DNA from: Bacillus dicomae
Lineage (GTDB): Bacteria; Bacillota; Bacilli; Bacillales; Bacillaceae_G
NCBI RefSeq assembly: GCF_006494425.1
Contig: NZ_VHIV01000001.1
Location: 682,001-746,000 of the forward strand
DNA: 64,000 nucleotides
Direction: 5' to 3'
The notes under the pieces: model-generated
What the model was told of the DNA's origin: nothing
What the model saw: the letters and a program-made list of their open reading frames with translations, nothing else
Databases searched by the model: none
Made by a program: the position numbers and the translations under genes
In this document: piece after piece, positions 24,265 through 34,177 of the stretch
How the letters are laid out: each line of letters starts with the position of its first letter
How positions within the stretch are numbered: the first letter of the stretch is position 1

Positions 24265-24853
24265 TCTCGTATGGGCAGCGATGGCGGTCATAGGGATTGT
24301 ATATGCCATGATAAACGGAACGATGGAAGAAGTAACGAAAGCTGTATTTGACGGGGCAAAAGATGCGGTAACAATTTGTATAGGGCTGATTAGTGTTTTA
24401 GTATTTTGGCTCGGTTTAATGAAAATTGCAGAGGAAGCAGGGTTATTAAAAAAGTTAGTTACACTTTTTATGCCGATAGTCAAAAGGTTGTTTCCAGAAA
24501 TACCGAAAGATCATCCGTCAATGGGATTTATTTTATCAAATATGATGGCAAACTTTTTTGGATTAGGTAATGCAGCAACGCCGCTTGGTATTAAAGCGAT
24601 GGAACAACTGAAAGAATTAAATGGTGGGAAGGATTCGGCAAGTCGCTCTATGGTGACGTTTTTAGCATTAAATACATCGGCGATTACTTTAATTCCTACT
24701 ACTGTTATTTCGATTCGAATGACGTATGAATCAGTAAATCCTACGGAAATTGTTGGGGTAACATTCATTGCACAAGTGCTTTCTATGATTGGAGCAATTT
24801 GGATTGACCGCTATTTTTACCGAAGAAGGAGTAGGAAGGGGCGGAAAAAATGA
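24257..24853 (+). CDS. spmA: spore maturation protein A
   Basis: A 198-residue membrane protein of the nucleoside-recognition (Gate) family, needed together with SpmB for dehydration of the spore core. Typical sequence includes LSNMMANFFGLGNAATPLG and the TSAITLIPTT segment; four to five hydrophobic helices are visible. The ATG overlaps the end of dacB, and the end overlaps spmB by four bases (ATGA), implying translational coupling. Confidence 0.95.
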   Translation: MVNLVWAAMAVIGIVYAMINGTMEEVTKAVFDGAKDAVTICIGLISVLVFWLGLMKIAEEAGLLKKLVTLFMPIVKRLFPEIPKDHPSMGFILSNMMANFFGLGNAATPLGIKAMEQLKELNGGKDSASRSMVTFLALNTSAITLIPTTVISIRMTYESVNPTEIVGVTFIAQVLSMIGAIWIDRYFYRRRSRKGRKK

Positions 24854-25380
24854 GTATTGTAAATACAATTTCATTATGGGTAATCCCTTGTGTAATTGGT
24901 TTTATCCTTTTATATGGAACGATAAAGAAAGTGCCGACATATGAATCGTTCGTTGAGGGAGGAAAAGAAGGAATTCAAATTGCGATTTCTATTTTACCGT
25001 TTATGGTTGGAATGCTCGCGTCTATTTCTATATTTCGAGCGTCTGGAGCGTTAGATGCGATGATATCAGTAATGAAACCGATGTTAGATTTAATTCATGT
25101 TCCAGCAGAAATCGTTCCACTAGCACTAATACGCCCTATTTCAGGGTCTGCTGGTTTAAGTATTACGACCGATTTAATTGCCACGTATGGGCCAGACTCG
25201 TTTATTGGAAGATTAGCTTCTACTATGCAAGGAAGTACAGATACGACTTTTTATATTTTAACAGTATACTTCGGAGCTGTAGGAATTAGAAAAATGGGAG
25301 ATGCATTAAAAGTAGGACTTTTTGCTGATTTGATTGGAATTATTTGTTCAATTGTGTTTGTTTCTCTATTGTTTCAGTAA
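24850..25380 (+). CDS. spmB: spore maturation protein B
   Basis: A 176-residue membrane protein, partner of SpmA and distantly related to it (Gate domain; ALIRPISGSAGLSITTDL is the family signature). About five hydrophobic helices. It is the last gene of the sporulation operon, followed by a terminator 40 bases on. Confidence 0.95.
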   Translation: MSIVNTISLWVIPCVIGFILLYGTIKKVPTYESFVEGGKEGIQIAISILPFMVGMLASISIFRASGALDAMISVMKPMLDLIHVPAEIVPLALIRPISGSAGLSITTDLIATYGPDSFIGRLASTMQGSTDTTFYILTVYFGAVGIRKMGDALKVGLFADLIGIICSIVFVSLLFQ

Positions 25381-25422
25381 GGCTATTCATTTTTTATGCT
25401 ATTTCGCTTATAATACGTATAC

Positions 25423-25458
25423 GACCACTATTAAGGTGTTGCTTAATAGTGGTCTTTT
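25423..25458 (+). terminator. terminator of dacB-spmA-spmB operon
   Basis: GACCACTATTAAG pairs perfectly with CTTAATAGTGGTC, followed by TTTTT. Confidence 0.92.
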
Positions 25459-25668
25459 TATGCGGTAATTTTGACAAAATGATGAACTTTTATTGTGAGC
25501 AATATGAAAATATGGACAATAATAAAAGGTAAAAACATGATTTGACCTTTATATGTTTATTATCATCGCTATGTTGTTTAAGTAAGATGAAGCGAAAAGC
25601 CGTCAAGCGTATGCGGTTGCCAAGTCTTTCTAATGTAAGGTAAGATAAATTCGAGGTGAAAAAAAGAA

Positions 25669-26397
25669 ATGGAACGATTACAAAAAGTGATTGCGCAAGC
25701 AGGTATTGCATCGAGAAGAAAGGCTGAGGAATTAATTCAGCAAGGAAAAGTGAAAGTTAACGGAAAAATAGTGAAGGAGTTAGGAACGAAAGTAACTCCT
25801 CAAGATAAAGTAGAAGTAAATAACATTCCTCTTGAAAAAGAAGAACCTGTTTATTTTTTACTATATAAACCAACTGGCGTAATTTCAAGTGTATCAGACG
25901 ATAAAGGAAGAAATGTTGTAACAGACTTTTTCCCAGAAATTACACAACGTTTATTCCCAATCGGACGTTTAGATTATGATACGTCTGGCGTATTATTAAT
26001 GACAAACGATGGGGACTTCGCAAACGTATTAATGCACCCTAGATATAAAGTTGAAAAAACATATGTTGCAAAAATAAAAGGTCCACTAACAGGTGAAAAA
26101 ATTCGTATGTTAGAACGCGGTGTTACGTTAGAAGATGGTAAAACAGCACCGGCACGTGTGAAGATTATTTCTTGGGACAAGCGTAAAGAAATGGCGATTG
26201 TACAATTAACAATTCATGAAGGACGTAACCGTCAAGTACGTCGTATGTTTGAAGCATTAGATTGTAAAGTAGTGAAACTAAAACGTGAACGTTATGCTTT
26301 CCTAGAAGTAGGCAGTTTGCGACCTGGTGATGCGAGAGAATTGACACCACATGAGGTGAAACAATTACGTGCATTGGCTTCTACAAAGCCTCGCTAA
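25669..26397 (+). CDS. rluB: 23S rRNA pseudouridine synthase B
   Basis: A 242-residue RsuA/RluB-type enzyme isomerising a uridine in helix 89 of 23S rRNA to pseudouridine. An S4 RNA-binding domain (1-60, IASRRKAEELIQQGKVKVNG) precedes the catalytic domain with GRLDYDTSG (nucleophile D102) and the EGRNRQVRRM motif. GAGGTG lies ten bases before the ATG. The position between spmB and resA is the same as in B. subtilis. Confidence 0.96.
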   Translation: MERLQKVIAQAGIASRRKAEELIQQGKVKVNGKIVKELGTKVTPQDKVEVNNIPLEKEEPVYFLLYKPTGVISSVSDDKGRNVVTDFFPEITQRLFPIGRLDYDTSGVLLMTNDGDFANVLMHPRYKVEKTYVAKIKGPLTGEKIRMLERGVTLEDGKTAPARVKIISWDKRKEMAIVQLTIHEGRNRQVRRMFEALDCKVVKLKRERYAFLEVGSLRPGDARELTPHEVKQLRALASTKPR

Positions 26398-26414
26398 TTG
26401 ATATTGTGAAACTT

Positions 26415-26446
26415 TCACCAGTGGAATGCTCCGCTGGTGATTTATT
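26415..26446 (+). terminator. hairpin after rluB
   Basis: TCACCAGTGGA pairs with TCCGCTGGTGA with one mismatch; the following T-tract is weak (TTTATT), so termination before resA may be partial. Confidence 0.55.
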
Positions 26447-26491
26447 AAAAAATACATATATTTATCACTCGTCGAAGAGAGGGGAGACAAT

Positions 26492-27013
26492 ATGAAAAAA
26501 AATCGCTTATTATTTCGTGTTATTATTCTACTCATTTTGTGCGGTGCTGTAGGATTTACAATTTATCAAGGATATTTCACTAAAGAAGAGAAGATGGAAA
26601 TTGGAAAAGAAGCACCTAACTTTGTTGTGACAGATTTAGAAGGAAAGAAAATTGAGCTAAAAGATTTTAAGGGAAAAGGTGTATTTTTAAACTTTTGGGG
26701 TACGTGGTGTAAACCTTGCGAGAAAGAAATGCCTTATATGAATGAATTATATCCAAAGTATAAAGAAAAAGGCGTTGAAATTATTGCGTTAGATGCAGAT
26801 GAAACGGATATTGCTGTTAAGAATTTTGTGAAACAATACGATCTTAAGTTCCCCGTTGCAATCGATAAAGGTGGAGAAATTATAAAAACGTATGGAGTAA
26901 TACCATTACCAACAAGCTTCTTGATTGATAAAGATGGTAAGGTGATTCAAGAGATTAAAGGTGAACAAACAAAGGAACAATTGGAGGAGTATTTAAAGAA
27001 AATCACTCCGTAA
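26492..27013 (+). CDS. resA: thiol-disulfide oxidoreductase ResA
   Basis: A 173-residue membrane-anchored thioredoxin-like protein that reduces apocytochrome c cysteines before haem attachment. It has an N-terminal membrane anchor (about 7-26) and an extracytoplasmic AhpC/TSA-like domain with W72-C73-K-P-C76 and the cis-proline loop PLPTSF. GAGGGGAG precedes the ATG. First gene of the res cluster. Confidence 0.96.
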   Translation: MKKNRLLFRVIILLILCGAVGFTIYQGYFTKEEKMEIGKEAPNFVVTDLEGKKIELKDFKGKGVFLNFWGTWCKPCEKEMPYMNELYPKYKEKGVEIIALDADETDIAVKNFVKQYDLKFPVAIDKGGEIIKTYGVIPLPTSFLIDKDGKVIQEIKGEQTKEQLEEYLKKITP

Positions 27014-27033
27014 TAAAGAAAGCCTTTACATGC

Positions 27034-27056
27034 AAGGCGCTTACCTATAGCGCCTT
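27034..27056 (+). other. hairpin between resA and resB
   Basis: AAGGCGCT and AGCGCCTT form a perfect 8-bp stem with a 7-base loop, without a strong T-tract. It may be a partial terminator or RNA processing signal. Confidence 0.4.
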
Positions 27057-27076
27057 CGGTTTAAAAATTCTGAGTA

Positions 27077-27104
27077 TTGCGGTAACTTAAGGTTAGAATA
27101 TACA
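27077..27104 (+). promoter_or_regulatory. candidate internal promoter of resBC
   Basis: TTGCGG, 16 bases, TATACA. Transcription would start near 27111, which argues against translation from the in-frame ATG located at the -10 element and for the TTG further down. Confidence 0.45.
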
Positions 27105-27137
27105 ATGGTACATATAGATACAGGGGCGGTGAGAGTG

Positions 27138-28760
27138 TTGAAAGAAATTAAGTGTGAATGTGGACATGTGAATCCGATAGGAACTGTTTTTTGTGAAGCT
27201 TGCGGGAAACCATTTGAAAGCAATGAAAATATAAAATTATTGGATATGCGCTATGAGGGGAGTGCACGAAGATCTCTCACGCAAACAAAAACGATAGTCG
27301 ATAAAATTTGGACCTTTTTCTCTTCTGTAAAAGTGGGTGTATGGCTAATCGTAATAACTTTAGCTGCATCAGCGATAGGAACTATTTTTCCGCAAGAAAT
27401 GTACATAACTCCAGGGATTGCGCCAGCTGAATATTATAAGCAGGAGTACGGATTTTTAGGGCAATTATACTATCAATTAGGATTTAATAATTTATACGGT
27501 TCATTGTGGTACATGATGTTAATTGCTTCTATCGGTATTTCACTTGTGATATGTAGTTTAGACCGTGTCATTCCCCTTTATAAAGCTTTAAAGAAGCAAG
27601 GTGTGAAAAGACACCCTAGCTTTTTAAAGAGACAAAGATTATACGGCACTGGTACACCGCAAGATGGTGATTTGGAAAGAGTGCAAAAAAATTTAAAGAA
27701 AGCGAACTATAATGTAAAAGTGGAAGACGGAAACGTTTTAGCAGAAAAGGGACGTTTCTCGCGTTGGGGTCCATATGTGAATCATATCGGTCTTATTATC
27801 TTTTTATTTGGTGCAATGCTTCGTTTTTTACCAAGTATGTACGTAGACGAAGCTCTTTGGTTACGTGATGGTGAAACGAAAGAAATACCAGGGACGGATG
27901 GTCAATACTATTTAAAAAGTGAGAAGTTTATAAAGGAAGTTTATGATAAAAGTAAGGACAAGGAAGTTTTTGATGACGCCATTGATCGTGTAGGCGATAA
28001 AATGATTGCGAAAAACTTCCAAACGAATGCTGTATTGTATAAAGCGGTAGGTGAAAATATAGCAGGACAAAGTCCGAAATTGGAAAAAGTAAAAGAAGCT
28101 GAAATTAGAGTGAATGAACCGCTGAAATTTGATCAGTTTGCGGTATATCAAGTGGATTATAAAGAAAATGAATTTAAAAGTATGTCCTTTAACTTGCAAA
28201 ATAAAGAAAATAATCAAAAGTGGGGACCGATTAAAGTTGATTTAACGAACCCTGCAGAAAAATATGATTTAGGAAATGGTCATTCTTTAGAACTATTAAG
28301 CTATTTTCCTGATTTTTATTTTGATGAGAGTGGGAGACCGAACACAAAAACGAAGTTACCAAACAATCCTGCATTCGTGTTTAAAATGTTTACGCCTGAA
28401 ACACCAGATGGTGAAGTGAGTTTTGTTGGTATTCAGCAAAATATAGAACCTGATGGGAATAATAAGTATAAAATGTCATTTGCAGGTGTGGAAATGCAAA
28501 ATGCAACAGCACTTACTGTAAGGAAAGATTTAACGCTTTGGATTCTCGGTATTGGAGGATTTATATTTATGGTTGGTGTGATTCAAGGAATGTATTGGAA
28601 TCATCGCCGTATTTGGATACAACGCGTTAATGATGAATGGTGGATTGCAGGACATACAAATAAAAATTGGTTCGGTTTAAAGAAAGATATTGAAAGAGTA
28701 ATAGAAGGTACAGCAATTCCGCAACCAAATGATAAAGTAGTCGATAAAAAAATTAGTTAA
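27138..28760 (+). CDS. resB: cytochrome c biogenesis protein ResB
   Basis: A 540-residue membrane protein that, with ResC, carries haem across the membrane and attaches it to cytochrome c (system II). An N-terminal zinc-ribbon-like CEC..CEAC element is followed by TM helices near 65-85, 130-150 and 210-230, a large extracytoplasmic domain, and a last helix near 475-495. The TTG was chosen because the product then begins [13 protein letters not shown], matching the known B. subtilis start style; the longer frame from an ATG 11 codons upstream overlaps the presumed promoter. Confidence 0.93.
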   Translation: MKEIKCECGHVNPIGTVFCEACGKPFESNENIKLLDMRYEGSARRSLTQTKTIVDKIWTFFSSVKVGVWLIVITLAASAIGTIFPQEMYITPGIAPAEYYKQEYGFLGQLYYQLGFNNLYGSLWYMMLIASIGISLVICSLDRVIPLYKALKKQGVKRHPSFLKRQRLYGTGTPQDGDLERVQKNLKKANYNVKVEDGNVLAEKGRFSRWGPYVNHIGLIIFLFGAMLRFLPSMYVDEALWLRDGETKEIPGTDGQYYLKSEKFIKEVYDKSKDKEVFDDAIDRVGDKMIAKNFQTNAVLYKAVGENIAGQSPKLEKVKEAEIRVNEPLKFDQFAVYQVDYKENEFKSMSFNLQNKENNQKWGPIKVDLTNPAEKYDLGNGHSLELLSYFPDFYFDESGRPNTKTKLPNNPAFVFKMFTPETPDGEVSFVGIQQNIEPDGNNKYKMSFAGVEMQNATALTVRKDLTLWILGIGGFIFMVGVIQGMYWNHRRIWIQRVNDEWWIAGHTNKNWFGLKKDIERVIEGTAIPQPNDKVVDKKIS

Positions 28761-28774
28761 GGTGGGGAAACGAT

Positions 28775-29932
28775 ATGGTGCAAATAAGTAGTAACTTTCT
28801 CTTTACCGCATTTATTTTATATTTAATTGCCACTCTATTTTTTGGGGGAGCAATTAAAGAAAAGGGTCATAAATGGGCAAATGTAGGAATAACGATTACA
28901 ATTTTAGGGTTTATTGCACAAACAGTTTATTTTGTAACAAGATGGATTGCATCAGGACATGCACCGGTTAGTAACTTTTTTGAGTTCGGTACGTTTTTCG
29001 GCATGATGCTTGTCGGAGCATTTATTGTCATGTATTTTATGTACCGCGTAAGTATAATCGGACTATTTGCATTACCGGTTGCGCTTTTATTAATTGCTTA
29101 TGCAAGTATGTTTCCAAGGGAAATATCTCCGCTTATTCCATCTTTAAAAAGCAATTGGTTACATATTCACGTAACGACTGCGGCTGCAGGGCAAGCGATT
29201 TTAGCAATTAGTTTTATTACAGGCGTTATGTATTTATTAAAAAATGTAGATCAATCAGTGAAAAGTAAACGTACATTTTGGTTAGAAACGGTCGTGTTCA
29301 CACTTGTTTGTACAGTTGGGTTTATTGGAGTGACAACGGTATTTTCTAGTATGAAATATGAAGCGAAGTTTCAATGGATTGATAAAAATGAACAACAAGT
29401 GGAAATGAAGTACAATCTTCCGGCTTTAGTGGGACCGCATGAAGGGAAGTTATTGACCGAAAATAAATTAGAGCCGACAGTTGAAGTTCCAGCGATTGTA
29501 AATGCGAAAAAATTAAATACTGTAATTTGGTCTGTGTTAGTCGGAACGTTGCTTTATATCGTATTAAGGCTTACTTTGCGTAAACGAGTATCAGCGGCAC
29601 TTCAGCCGTTAGTGAAAAATACGAACAGTGATTTATTAGATGAAATAGGATATCGTTCTATTGCAATTGGATTCCCAGTTTTCACATTAGGTGCATTAAT
29701 TTTCGCCATGATTTGGGCTCAAATAGCGTGGACACGTTTTTGGGGCTGGGATCCAAAAGAGGTTTGGGCGCTTATTACTTGGCTCTTTTATGCTGCGGTA
29801 TTACATTTACGTTTATCAAAAGGGTGGCATGGAGAGAAGTCGGCGTGGTTAGCGGTAATTGGTTTTGCAATCATTATGTTTAACTTTATTGTAGTAAACT
29901 TAATTATCGCGGGTTTACATTCATACGCATAG
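28775..29932 (+). CDS. resC: cytochrome c biogenesis protein ResC (CcsA-like)
   Basis: A 385-residue polytopic membrane protein, haem-handling partner of ResB. About eight helices; the tryptophan-rich signature [14 protein letters not shown] near residue 325 is the periplasmic haem-binding motif of CcsA/ResC proteins, and conserved histidines occur in [11 protein letters not shown] and near GWHGEKS. GGTGGGG lies before the ATG, 14 bases after resB. A strong terminator follows, so resDE must mostly rely on their own promoter. Confidence 0.95.
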   Translation: MVQISSNFLFTAFILYLIATLFFGGAIKEKGHKWANVGITITILGFIAQTVYFVTRWIASGHAPVSNFFEFGTFFGMMLVGAFIVMYFMYRVSIIGLFALPVALLLIAYASMFPREISPLIPSLKSNWLHIHVTTAAAGQAILAISFITGVMYLLKNVDQSVKSKRTFWLETVVFTLVCTVGFIGVTTVFSSMKYEAKFQWIDKNEQQVEMKYNLPALVGPHEGKLLTENKLEPTVEVPAIVNAKKLNTVIWSVLVGTLLYIVLRLTLRKRVSAALQPLVKNTNSDLLDEIGYRSIAIGFPVFTLGALIFAMIWAQIAWTRFWGWDPKEVWALITWLFYAAVLHLRLSKGWHGEKSAWLAVIGFAIIMFNFIVVNLIIAGLHSYA

Positions 29933-29936
29933 AGAA

Positions 29937-29977
29937 ATAAAATAGGAGAGTGAATGTCACTTTCCTATTTTATTTTT
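29937..29977 (+). terminator. terminator after resC
   Basis: AAAATAGGA and TCCTATTTT arms plus an inner AGTGA/TCACT stem, followed by ATTTTT. Confidence 0.85.
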
Positions 29978-30234
29978 GTCAACTTTTCTTCTTTTTTGAG
30001 AAAAACATGACAAAGTAGCGGTTGATTTTGTAAAATGATGTCGAGGACATTATATACTGTTCGAAAAAAATACATAGTTTTGGAAAAAAATTGAACAAAC
30101 TTTATTATTCTTGTGAAGCATAATATGGAAAGTGAAACATTTAGAGAATTGCTTAAATAAACGAGAATAGCGCAACATAATAGTATAGAAGGGTAGGTGT
30201 GAACCGTTGTGGTAAAAGTACGCAACGGGTAGAA

Positions 30235-30951
30235 ATGGAAAATGAATCAAGAATTTTAATTGTAGACGATGAGGATCGTATTCGTCGTTTGTTGAAAATG
30301 TATTTAGAAAGAGAACAATACACAATTGAGGAAGCTGACAATGGTGATACAGCTTTAGAAATGGCGTTACAAAATGATTATGATTTAATCCTATTAGATC
30401 TTATGATGCCTGGTAAAGATGGTATTGAAGTATGTAAAGGGGTTCGTGAGAAGAAAGCGACGCCAATTATTATGTTGACAGCAAAAGGTGAAGAAGTAAA
30501 TCGAGTACAAGGGTTTGAGGTAGGAACTGATGATTATATTGTGAAACCATTTAGCCCACGTGAAGTAGTGCTTCGAGTGAAAGCGGTCTTACGCCGTTCT
30601 GTACCAACAACATTCTTTACGCAAGATACAACGACAAAAGATGTTACTGTGTTCCCTCATTTAACAATTGATAATGATGCACATCGTGTTACAGCAGATG
30701 GGAATGAAGTGAATTTAACACCGAAAGAGTACGAATTACTATTATTCTTAGCGAAAGCTCCTGATAAGGTGTTTGATCGTGAGCAATTGTTAAAAGAAGT
30801 ATGGCAATATGAATTCTTTGGAGATTTACGTACAGTTGATACGCATGTAAAGCGTTTACGTGAGAAGTTAAGCAAAAAATCACCAGATGCTGCGAAGATG
30901 ATTGTTACCGTTTGGGGCGTAGGTTACAAGTTTGAGGTTGTGAACGACTGA
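30235..30951 (+). CDS. resD: response regulator ResD
   Basis: A 238-residue OmpR-type regulator. The receiver domain (about 5-118) has the acidic pair in VDDED, phosphorylation aspartate in LILLDLMMPG (near residue 56) and K in IVKPF; the winged-helix DNA-binding domain covers about 140-235 (TPKEYELLLFLA, RTVDTHVKRLREKL). ResD activates anaerobic respiration and, in B. subtilis, hmp. The ATG has only a weak GGG site, but it matches the B. subtilis start; a GTG 12 codons upstream would add an atypical leader. It overlaps resE by one base. Confidence 0.95.
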   Translation: MENESRILIVDDEDRIRRLLKMYLEREQYTIEEADNGDTALEMALQNDYDLILLDLMMPGKDGIEVCKGVREKKATPIIMLTAKGEEVNRVQGFEVGTDDYIVKPFSPREVVLRVKAVLRRSVPTTFFTQDTTTKDVTVFPHLTIDNDAHRVTADGNEVNLTPKEYELLLFLAKAPDKVFDREQLLKEVWQYEFFGDLRTVDTHVKRLREKLSKKSPDAAKMIVTVWGVGYKFEVVND

Positions 30952-32726
30952 TGCTTTGGAGAAGTGTAGTAGGGAAGTTATGGATGACCATATTACTTCT
31001 CGTTTCGTTTGTACTTGGATTTGTTGCGATTTTACTTTCACAATTTTTTAGAACGTATTATGTTGATATGAGTGAAACTCGGCTTCAAAAAGTTGCAACA
31101 AGTGTTTCGGAGTTAATTGAAGAAGGTGCCGATGTAAAAACGATTGAGAATATCGCGTACAAATTCTCTGATCCACTTTCAAGGATCGTTATTGTAGAAG
31201 ATGGTAAAGAAATATCTTCTTCGCCGAAACAAGAAGGGTTAGTCACTCTTACAATGGATGATTTGAAAGAAGATAAAGAATTAGCGGCTGTTTTTACAGA
31301 CAAAAAAGAAATTAAGAATAACATTCGAAAAGCCTCTAATAGTAGAAAGAATAAAAACACTGAAAATGATATTATGATTGTCGGAAAACCAGTACAGTCA
31401 AAAAATCAAAGTGCAGTGTTCGTATACGAATCTTTAAAAGTACCGATACAAGGTATGGAAAGAACGACTGATTTTATATTCTTGTCAGCAGGGATTGCGA
31501 TTATATTAACAACTTTCTTTGCATTCTTCTTATCTACTCGAATTACAGCACCACTCCGTAAAATGCGTGAGGTTGCTTTTGAGGTGGCACGTGGGAAGTT
31601 TGATGCAAAAGCCCCTATGGTATCGCAGGACGAGATTGGTGAGCTTGCAACGGCCTTAAATCAAATGGGGAAACAGTTGAAGTTTAATATGAATGCCCTG
31701 CAGCAAGAGAAAGAACAGTTAGCTAGTATTTTAAGTAGTATGGCAGATGGGGTTATTACGTTAAATCAAGAAGGTGAAGTCGTTGTAATTAATCCGCCGG
31801 CTGAACATTTCTTACAAGTTTGGCAAGAAGAAAAAGAAATAGAGCTCAGTAATAAACTACCTTCCGAACTTGTTGAACTATTCCATCTCGTTGTAGAAAG
31901 CGAACAACAACAAGTGGTTGAAATTAATTTACAAAAAGGTAACTATGTAGTTCTTATGACGCCGCTTTACAATCAAACGAAAATTCGTGGAGCTGTAGCT
32001 GTATTACGTGATATGACGGAAGAACGCCGCCTGGAGAAGATGCGCCAAGACTTTATTGCGAACGTATCGCATGAACTTCGTACACCGATGGTCATGCTTC
32101 AAGGGTATAGTGAAGCGATTTTAGATGATATTGTACAAACGAAAGAAGAAATTAATGAGTTTGTTCAAATTATTTATGATGAATCTGTTCGTTTAGGTAA
32201 ACTTGTAAATGAATTGTTAGATTTAGCACGTATGGAAAGTGGTAATGTAGAGTTACATATAGGTGAAGTTGATATTCATCCTTTTGTTGAAAAAATAGGT
32301 CGTAAATTCCAAGGAATTGCAAAGGATAAAGAAGTCGTACTAACGGTTGATTTCCAAAATCCAATTGAACAATACCCGTTCGATGCAGATCGTATGGAGC
32401 AAGTATTGACAAATTTAATTGATAACGCAATTCGTCATACGAATGCAGGTGGACATGTAACGCTTGTAATTGATACGAAAAATAATGGTCTTATTTTTGA
32501 AGTGCAAGATTCGGGCGCTGGTATTCCAGAAGAAGATATTCCATTTTTATTTGATCGTTTCTACAAAGCTGATAAAGCAAGAACACGTGGGAAAAAAGGT
32601 GGAACAGGACTTGGGCTTGCGATTGCCAAAAATATTGTGCAAGGCCATGATGGGAAAATTGCTGTTTCAAGTGTTGTCGGAGAGGGAACTACATTCTCTG
32701 TATATTTACCAAATCGTATAATTTAG
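30951..32726 (+). CDS. resE: sensor histidine kinase ResE
   Basis: A 591-residue membrane kinase partner of ResD. TM1 (about 10-30), an extracytoplasmic region of about 140 residues, TM2 (about 170-192), HAMP (about 193-245), a PAS domain (about 250-360), HisKA with H374 in NVSHELRTPMVMLQGYSE, and HATPase_c with NLIDNAIRH, DSGAGIPEE and GGTGLGLAI. Senses the redox or NO state associated with respiration. The start codon shares a base with the resD stop. Confidence 0.96.
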   Translation: MLWRSVVGKLWMTILLLVSFVLGFVAILLSQFFRTYYVDMSETRLQKVATSVSELIEEGADVKTIENIAYKFSDPLSRIVIVEDGKEISSSPKQEGLVTLTMDDLKEDKELAAVFTDKKEIKNNIRKASNSRKNKNTENDIMIVGKPVQSKNQSAVFVYESLKVPIQGMERTTDFIFLSAGIAIILTTFFAFFLSTRITAPLRKMREVAFEVARGKFDAKAPMVSQDEIGELATALNQMGKQLKFNMNALQQEKEQLASILSSMADGVITLNQEGEVVVINPPAEHFLQVWQEEKEIELSNKLPSELVELFHLVVESEQQQVVEINLQKGNYVVLMTPLYNQTKIRGAVAVLRDMTEERRLEKMRQDFIANVSHELRTPMVMLQGYSEAILDDIVQTKEEINEFVQIIYDESVRLGKLVNELLDLARMESGNVELHIGEVDIHPFVEKIGRKFQGIAKDKEVVLTVDFQNPIEQYPFDADRMEQVLTNLIDNAIRHTNAGGHVTLVIDTKNNGLIFEVQDSGAGIPEEDIPFLFDRFYKADKARTRGKKGGTGLGLAIAKNIVQGHDGKIAVSSVVGEGTTFSVYLPNRII

Positions 32727-32754
32727 ATATGCGTTTTTAAAGTTGATAATGGAT

Positions 32755-32818
32755 AAAGTTCTACTGTTTTTTATTTTTTTGTAAAATCAATTAAATAAAT
32801 AATAGTAGAACTTTTTTC
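32755..32818 (+). terminator. terminator after resE
   Basis: AAAGTTCTACT pairs perfectly with AGTAGAACTTT across a large A/T-rich loop and is followed by TTT. Confidence 0.65.
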
Positions 32819-32862
32819 TATCTTAGTCGAATGAATAATAAGAGGAAGGGTGTCGTGAAACG

Positions 32863-33444
32863 ATGAAATTATATACGAAAACAGGAGATAAAGGGATAAC
32901 AAGTGTAATAGGCGGCAGAGTGGATAAAGATGATATTCGAGTTGAAGCATATGGCACGATAGATGAGGCGAATTCTCATATTGGATATGCAATGACTAAG
33001 CTACAAGGCGGGGCTTTCGGCGATATTTACAATGAACTTGAAACGATTCAACATGAACTATTTGATTGCGGGGGAGACTTAGCGATAGTAGGGGAGAAAA
33101 TTCCTTATAAAGTAACGATTGAAATGGTCGAAAGCTTAGAAAGAAGGATTGATTCGTATATAGAAGAAGCTCCGCCGTTAGAGCGCTTTATTTTACCAGG
33201 TGGCAGCGAAGCGGCAGCTGCTATTCATATTGCACGTACAGTTGTAAGGCGAGCAGAACGATGTATAGTGTCCTTGCAAAAAGAAGGGGAAATAAATGAA
33301 GTTGTTTTAAAGTATGTAAATAGACTATCTGATTATTTGTTTGCAGTAGCTAGAGTAATAAACGCTCGATTACAAGTAAAAGATGTGGAGTATAATCGCA
33401 GTGCAATCGTTTTTCGTGATAAGAAAGAGAAGGAAGTGGAGTGA
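32863..33444 (+). CDS. PduO-type cob(I)alamin adenosyltransferase
   Basis: A 193-residue trimeric enzyme transferring adenosyl from ATP to cob(I)alamin. The N-terminal ATP motif KLYTKTGDKGITSVIGG and the second signature RFILPGGSEAAAAIHIARTVVRRAER (here split by Ala-rich sequence) are intact. Start ATG preceded by GAGGAAGG at some distance. It stands alone after resE and gives coenzyme B12 for the cell's B12-dependent enzymes. Confidence 0.93.
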   Translation: MKLYTKTGDKGITSVIGGRVDKDDIRVEAYGTIDEANSHIGYAMTKLQGGAFGDIYNELETIQHELFDCGGDLAIVGEKIPYKVTIEMVESLERRIDSYIEEAPPLERFILPGGSEAAAAIHIARTVVRRAERCIVSLQKEGEINEVVLKYVNRLSDYLFAVARVINARLQVKDVEYNRSAIVFRDKKEKEVE

Positions 33445-33529
33445 TTCACTTTCTTTTTTTTGTATACTTTTTTCTGTAATATACCAAAATAGAGAAGGTA
33501 TGGTGTTGATTAGAAAACGGAGGATGTAT

Positions 33530-34144
33530 ATGAAAGTGTTAAAATGTGGCGTCATGTTATTGACAGTACTGTTTTTGTCTCAATTACATGTATACGCAGA
33601 GGAAAATCGATGGACATGGCCTGTTGAAGGGCAAATAAGTGATTATTTTGGGACAAGGCACGGAAAACACTACGGTATAGATATAGCGGCACCGATCGGC
33701 ACGCCTGTGGCAGCTATTCAAGAAGGTAAGGTAACAAAGTCTTATTATTCAAGTAGTTATGGGAACGTTGTATTTATTAAACATGGAGAATATGAGGCTG
33801 TGTATGCGCATTTAAATAAGAGATATGTAGTTCAAGGGGATGATATTTCAAAAGGAGAAGTAATTGGAGAAATAGGAAATACAGGAGAATCACGAGGTGC
33901 ACACTTACATTTAGAAGTTCATCAAGGAAGATGGACGATGGCGAAAAAGAATGCGATGAATCCGTTGCTTGTTTTAAATGAACGAAGAAATGAAGCTGTT
34001 TCTTCATCGTTATATGTCGTTCAAAAAGGGGACACTTTAGTTAGTATTGCACGGAAATTTAGTATGTCAGTTAAGGAAATTAAAGAAAAAAATGGGCTGC
34101 AGCAAGAGCTGATTTATCCAAATCAACAATTGTATGTAAAGTAA
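33530..34144 (+). CDS. secreted M23 endopeptidase with LysM domain
   Basis: A 204-residue cell-wall peptidase. A signal peptide (about 1-24, ending HVYAEE) is followed by the LytM/M23 domain with zinc ligands in GKHYGIDIA (His and Asp) and in GAHLHLEVH, then one C-terminal LysM domain (YVVQKGDTLVSIARKF to LYVK) binding peptidoglycan. The ATG lies behind CGGAGGA; a longer open frame overlapping the adenosyltransferase is excluded. Cleavage of peptide crossbridges or stem peptides is expected. Resembles small sporulation or vegetative LytM proteins; a sporulation role is not shown. Confidence 0.9.
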   Translation: MKVLKCGVMLLTVLFLSQLHVYAEENRWTWPVEGQISDYFGTRHGKHYGIDIAAPIGTPVAAIQEGKVTKSYYSSSYGNVVFIKHGEYEAVYAHLNKRYVVQGDDISKGEVIGEIGNTGESRGAHLHLEVHQGRWTMAKKNAMNPLLVLNERRNEAVSSSLYVVQKGDTLVSIARKFSMSVKEIKEKNGLQQELIYPNQQLYVK

Positions 34145-34145
34145 A

Positions 34146-34177
34146 AAGAAGAGCTAGTTTAACTAGCTCTTCTTTTA
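34146..34177. terminator. bidirectional terminator
   Basis: AAGAAGAGCTAGTT and AACTAGCTCTTCTT form a perfect palindrome followed by TT, serving the M23 gene and the convergent membrane protein gene. Confidence 0.9.

Noticed and set aside
27105-27137. Upstream ATG for resB adding 11 codons
   Set aside because: It overlaps the likely -10 element, has no ribosome binding site and gives a start unlike other ResB proteins.
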